Source: Desulfocapsa sp. (GTDB taxonomy: Bacteria > Desulfobacterota > Desulfobulbia > Desulfobulbales > Desulfocapsaceae). From it: DNA of 48,342 nt. The notes below the pieces were generated by a model. The model made no database searches. It saw only the letters and a program-made list of their open reading frames with translations, and was not told the DNA's origin. The DNA lies in NCBI GenBank assembly GCA_030145625.1, contig JAQYVF010000030.1:1-48342 (forward strand), read 5' to 3'. This document shows, piece by piece, positions 46,401-48,342 of this stretch. Position numbers and translations under genes: made by a program. Numbering within the stretch: position 1 is the stretch's first letter; each line of letters opens with the position of its first letter.

Positions 46401-47081
46401 TTTGGTCAGCTTTTCAGTGTTAATGATCACGCAGTCCTTGGTGACCGGGACGCTGCCGCCGGTTAATCCGGTTCCTCCTCCACGGGGGATGATTTTTAAT
46501 CCCAGTTCAGCAACGGCTGCCATCAATGGCGGTACCTGTTCTTCGGTGGCAGGGCGCAAGACAGCCAGTGGCAGGAAAAGACGCCAGTCAGTTGCATCTG
46601 TCGCATGGCTGATAAGGGTGAAGGGATCGAAACGGACATTTTCTTTGCCAATGATTGGCGCAAGTTTTTTAACTGTTCGGGCACGCGTGGCTGATATCTT
46701 GGAAATTTCGTTTTTCAATTCTTCAAGGCGATCCCGGCAGAGGTTGACAAGGCGCAGTACTTTGGCGCTGCCCTCTGTTCCAACCCGAACGGTTTTCCCA
46801 GCTTTCTCAATTATGGAGAGGTCCTCTTCGGCTGTTGAAAAAAAATGGTTCCGGCGGGATGAGGAGTCGATGAGTTCCTGATAGAGAAAAGGATTTCGTC
46901 TGAGGATAAAGAGATCACCCATAAAACGCATGACAAGTCGTGCTGATCTGCCGGAGATCCTCTGGCTGCGCAATTCTTCCAAGTCATCCCAGACTTCCGG
47001 GCCAAAGAGCAGGTTGATGATAAGTCTGTCGTCTGCAGATGTGAAATTATAGGGGATCTCGCGATAATTTTTCGTATTCAT
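43440..47081 (-). CDS. FAD/Fe-S D-lactate or glycolate dehydrogenase fusion
   Basis: The 1213-residue fusion comprises: an N-terminal DUF3683-like part (about 1-130); an FAD-binding_4 domain (about 140-310, PRGGGTGLTGGSVPV); an FAD-oxidase C-terminal domain with HMHAGDGNNHVNIPVF and GGVVSGEHGIG; a double 4Fe-4S domain (CVRCGKCMPDC and CTMCGKCLAPC, about 790-860); and a CCG-type heterodisulfide-reductase-like domain (PGCGSERLYADISM; LCCGFPAK; CHDSF; TNCPSCLSGLG). It should oxidise a 2-hydroxyacid such as D-lactate or glycolate and pass electrons through Fe-S clusters to quinone or another carrier. It is larger than separate GlcD/GlcF-type subunits combined. The gene ends close to the convergent GGDEF gene, 13 bases between stops. 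Confidence 0.92.
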   Translation of the reverse strand: MNTKNYREIPYNFTSADDRLIINLLFGPEVWDDLEELRSQRISGRSARLVMRFMGDLFILRRNPFLYQELIDSSSRRNHFFSTAEEDLSIIEKAGKTVRVGTEGSAKVLRLVNLCRDRLEELKNEISKISATRARTVKKLAPIIGKENVRFDPFTLISHATDATDWRLFLPLAVLRPATEEQVPPLMAAVAELGLKIIPRGGGTGLTGGSVPVTKDCVIINTEKLTKIHPITYKDFPHLGAGPQVPTLKVEAGVVTSDAMGHATHDGLVFATDPTSAWASTIGGNIAENAGGKTAVLWGTAIDNILSYSIAMPGQDLLTVQRINHPMRKILPDDLLHFQVIDSRKNVLNNIKLTGTDLRKKGLWKDITNKALKGLPGFQKEGTDGVITSGEFVLYQAFEKKITFCLEFYGDDMDEASKVIVEISKEFVNQGEEALMALEHFDEEYIRAIKYKFKAARSEHPKAVLLIDMVGHTSEQVLRGKQRLETLLTPYINTELFTAQDADEAARFWRDRKRLGAISARTNAFKLNEDIVLPLPALAEFSRFVDEYNIEEDLYNKEQCIHAVMTYLETAEPISDPDWLEAKMPKANELCRETLEKLGLRSTESVRHEIHIKKLMTDLLELFSGYHKVSTIIEKIYTDVRSKRIIIATHMHAGDGNNHVNIPVFSNDREMMKRADKTAEDVMTKAVELGGVVSGEHGIGITKMKFLEEKRFEELKTYRQKVDPDKLMNPGMLSDPLIIEKVFTPSFNLLELEAKILQYGSLAELSSKISRCVRCGKCMPDCCVYFPGSNIFFHPRNKNMVIGSLIEALLYDMQRSHLPRFNQLKNLEEIADHCTMCGKCLAPCPVDIDTAEVSILEREILSDLGYKHTAPATKLSLMYLQNRNQTFNKVFRKGVMEWGSSLQRLGSMAFKKSPPVITENEWRPLNMLKSPMMPASETTLFSLLPPCSENEALLILPEGEVNKTVFYFPGCGSERLYADISMAAIYLLLKNNVRVILPPPFLCCGFPAKVNAKKKMAGEISLRDTIILTQIRDMLGHLVFDAFLISCGTCREALQEMGCGEIFDCEIDDVAQFVLEHTGWQYNSSKRAETVLYHTPCHDSFDGEGANLLGRFYEDVKNVPNCCSEAGTLAISRPDISNAMCERKRESIKKAQPDNNEVILATNCPSCLSGLGRNRDLNIQPQHMAVLLAETIGGANWHSEFAGLTGDAEKVTF

Positions 47082-48088
47082 TCGTTAATTATGTACAGCT
47101 AAAGGGTTCGTCTTGGTTTGTTCTAATTATAGGATGGAAAGGGGATGACAGCAGAAGTTGAGTCGTGAGAGTCAGCGGTTTGTATTGCCCTGATTTTCCA
47201 AGGGGCCATGATAGCACTCAACCCATATTTTAAAACTGTTTTTTTCTGCAGCGGCAAGCATTTCTCGAGGAGTCTCACATCGTATTACCGAGCGGAGAGC
47301 GTTGCCACCTCTCAGATAACTACAATTGATGCTGTGAATTCGGAAGGCTAGTCCATATGAGTTGCAAATAAATTGATTGCAACAAAGGTACCAGATTGAC
47401 CTAATAAAAAAAGCAGGAGTGATGGATTCAGAGATTATCACTATTCCTCAAGTTCATAATTCCATAGTTTGCTGTGAGTCAACATAGAAGATCGGTGGGA
47501 GAGGATATAGATTAAAACAGGCCCATGGTCTTGCTCAAGACCGAAAGATAAGCACTGTTCAAAGGTGTATTGCCCGTACTGGTTTGTTTTAGGAATGAGG
47601 TTTTCATGAAAAGAAGACAGGCCTTATTCGATGCTCTTTTTTAAACTTGTTTTTAGATTTTTAGCGACATCTTTTTGGAAACGATGGGGGCATTTTGCCA
47701 CAAGACCCTGCTGTTTCCGGGTCATTTTGTCCATGCTCCCTTTGGACCCCCTTTAATATGTCATCTGATAGTGCCTGTTTCCTGTTGTTGAGGCTTCAAA
47801 ATCACTCTCCTTTGTTTTTTTGAAGACATTTAGTCCCATGGATACATGAGGAGTATTCGGTTAACGTGTTGATTTTATAGAGTTAAGGTTTTGGCTTATA
47901 ATTTGCAATAAAAATTCAATAGACCATTGGCGGATTGTGTCGTTGTCGTGCTGAATTGTTGGAGTATTCAGTAGAGGAGGGCGTCTTCCATGGTAATGGA
48001 TTTTTGTGAACTGGCTGTGCAGATGAATAAGCTGAAATACGGCTATGCGAAGTGTCTGCTCATCCGTAACTTATTTGGAAGGAAAAAA
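47082..48088. other. Roughly 1 kb gene-poor stretch
   Basis: This AT-rich stretch contains only one weakly supported small frame at 47172-47441 (minus). A 7-bp hairpin GGTCTTG-CT-CAAGACC lies near 47530. GAGGAGG at 47975-47980 precedes an in-frame ATG at 47990 for the DUF4242 gene, so an N-terminally extended form is possible. No tRNA or known RNA is seen. Confidence 0.45.
47172..47441 (-). CDS. Possible 89-residue hypothetical protein
   Basis: The ATG at 47441 has GAGG seven bases upstream. The product begins MIISESITPAFFIRSIWYLC and ends ENQGNTNR, with several cysteines. No family is recognised. The context is gene-poor, so a degraded gene fragment or chance are both possible. Confidence 0.3.
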   Translation of the reverse strand: MIISESITPAFFIRSIWYLCCNQFICNSYGLAFRIHSINCSYLRGGNALRSVIRCETPREMLAAAEKNSFKIWVECYHGPLENQGNTNR

Positions 48089-48342
48089 ATGCCTAAATTT
48101 ATTATTGAACGAGAAATTCCCGGGGCTGGTGATTTGACTTCAGCAGATCTGCAGTCCATTTCGCAAAAATCATGTTCTGTGCTGGGGGAAATGGGAACAA
48201 AGATTCAGTGGGTTAACAGCTATGTTACTGATGAAAAAATATACTGCGTATATCTTGCACCAGACGAAGTAACAATACGTGAGCATGCCAATAAAGGCGG
48301 ATTTCCAGCAGACAGTATTTGTAAGGTCAGGCAAGTAATCGA
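48089..48342 (+). CDS. DUF4242 nickel-binding-like protein, 3' end beyond the window
   Basis: The first 84 residues are visible. MPKFIIEREIPGAGDLTSAD, SQKSCSVLGEMG, IQWVNSYVTDEKIYCVYLAP and HANKGGFPAD match the DUF4242 family (SCO4226-like), small proteins of which some bind nickel. GGAAGG precedes the ATG. The open frame continues upstream in frame to an ATG at 47990 with its own GAGGAGG, which would add 33 residues (starting MVMDFCELAVQMNKLKYG) not typical of the family. The shorter form fits better. Confidence 0.87.
   Translation, partial: MPKFIIEREIPGAGDLTSADLQSISQKSCSVLGEMGTKIQWVNSYVTDEKIYCVYLAPDEVTIREHANKGGFPADSICKVRQVI

Overview
The window reads as a chromosomal segment from a strictly anaerobic, respiratory Gram-negative bacterium, most likely a Desulfobacterota relative of the Desulfobulbales. 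That placement is an inference from gene content, since no rRNA or other marker gene is present. The evidence is a selenocysteine formate dehydrogenase with sulfhydrogenase-type electron-transfer subunits, a RACo-like corrinoid-activator ATPase, a five-heme c-type cytochrome, a very large FAD/Fe-S lactate or glycolate dehydrogenase fusion, an EF-G with the mitochondrial/spd-type G1 motif, many c-di-GMP and chemotaxis proteins, and outer-membrane porin genes.

Layout. Positions 1-4300 are AT-rich and gene-poor, and look like accessory DNA: a truncated FRG-domain protein, a 47-bp palindrome, a GNAT acetyltransferase, a secreted protein with a tail-fibre-like module, and a small protein made almost entirely of 10-residue repeats. 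From 4321 to 12262 lie a PAS-GGDEF cyclase, then (minus strand) a patatin-like phospholipase overlapping the RACo-like protein, then the formate dehydrogenase operon. The formate dehydrogenase is interrupted by an in-frame TGA at 11861-11863, followed by a canonical bacterial SECIS hairpin, so it is one 681-residue selenoprotein and not two fragments.

Positions 12502-19970 carry an MFS transporter, a c-type cytochrome lipoprotein with an apparent one-base frameshift, a CSLREA/beta-helix surface protein, EF-G, a P-loop ATPase with a structured leader, and a eukaryotic-type HisA coupled to a 70-residue protein. Positions 19990-30962 hold a PAS histidine kinase, TcdA, an HDOD/metallo-beta-lactamase pair, an M43 metalloprotease, a YprB-like nuclease, PpnP and a three-gene overlapping operon with two TIGR01777 epimerases and a membrane protein. 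Three related short repeat copies, which look like a MITE or intergenic repeat family, flank this part.

Positions 31033-48342 hold a chemotaxis receptor, a Cache-GGDEF cyclase, ArfB, a shikimate kinase, a five-heme cytochrome, a SlyD-like FKBP, a BaiN/YhiN-like flavoprotein, a compact porin / phosphate-binding-like protein / HAMP-PAS-GGDEF operon, the 1213-residue FAD/Fe-S fusion, a roughly 1 kb gene-poor stretch, and the start of a DUF4242 gene.

How the genes fit together. The formate dehydrogenase trio should pass formate electrons through Fe-S centres to FAD and then NAD(P) or ferredoxin. The lactate/glycolate-type fusion and the five-heme cytochrome are further electron-transfer parts. 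Three diguanylate cyclases, all with catalytic GG[D/E]EF and an RxxD I-site, plus HDOD, MCP and PAS-kinase proteins, make signalling the second theme. The best candidates for something undescribed are the porin/binding-protein/GGDEF operon, the 10-residue-repeat protein, the structured leader before the P-loop ATPase, and the short repeat family. The selenoprotein is the most secure non-obvious call.
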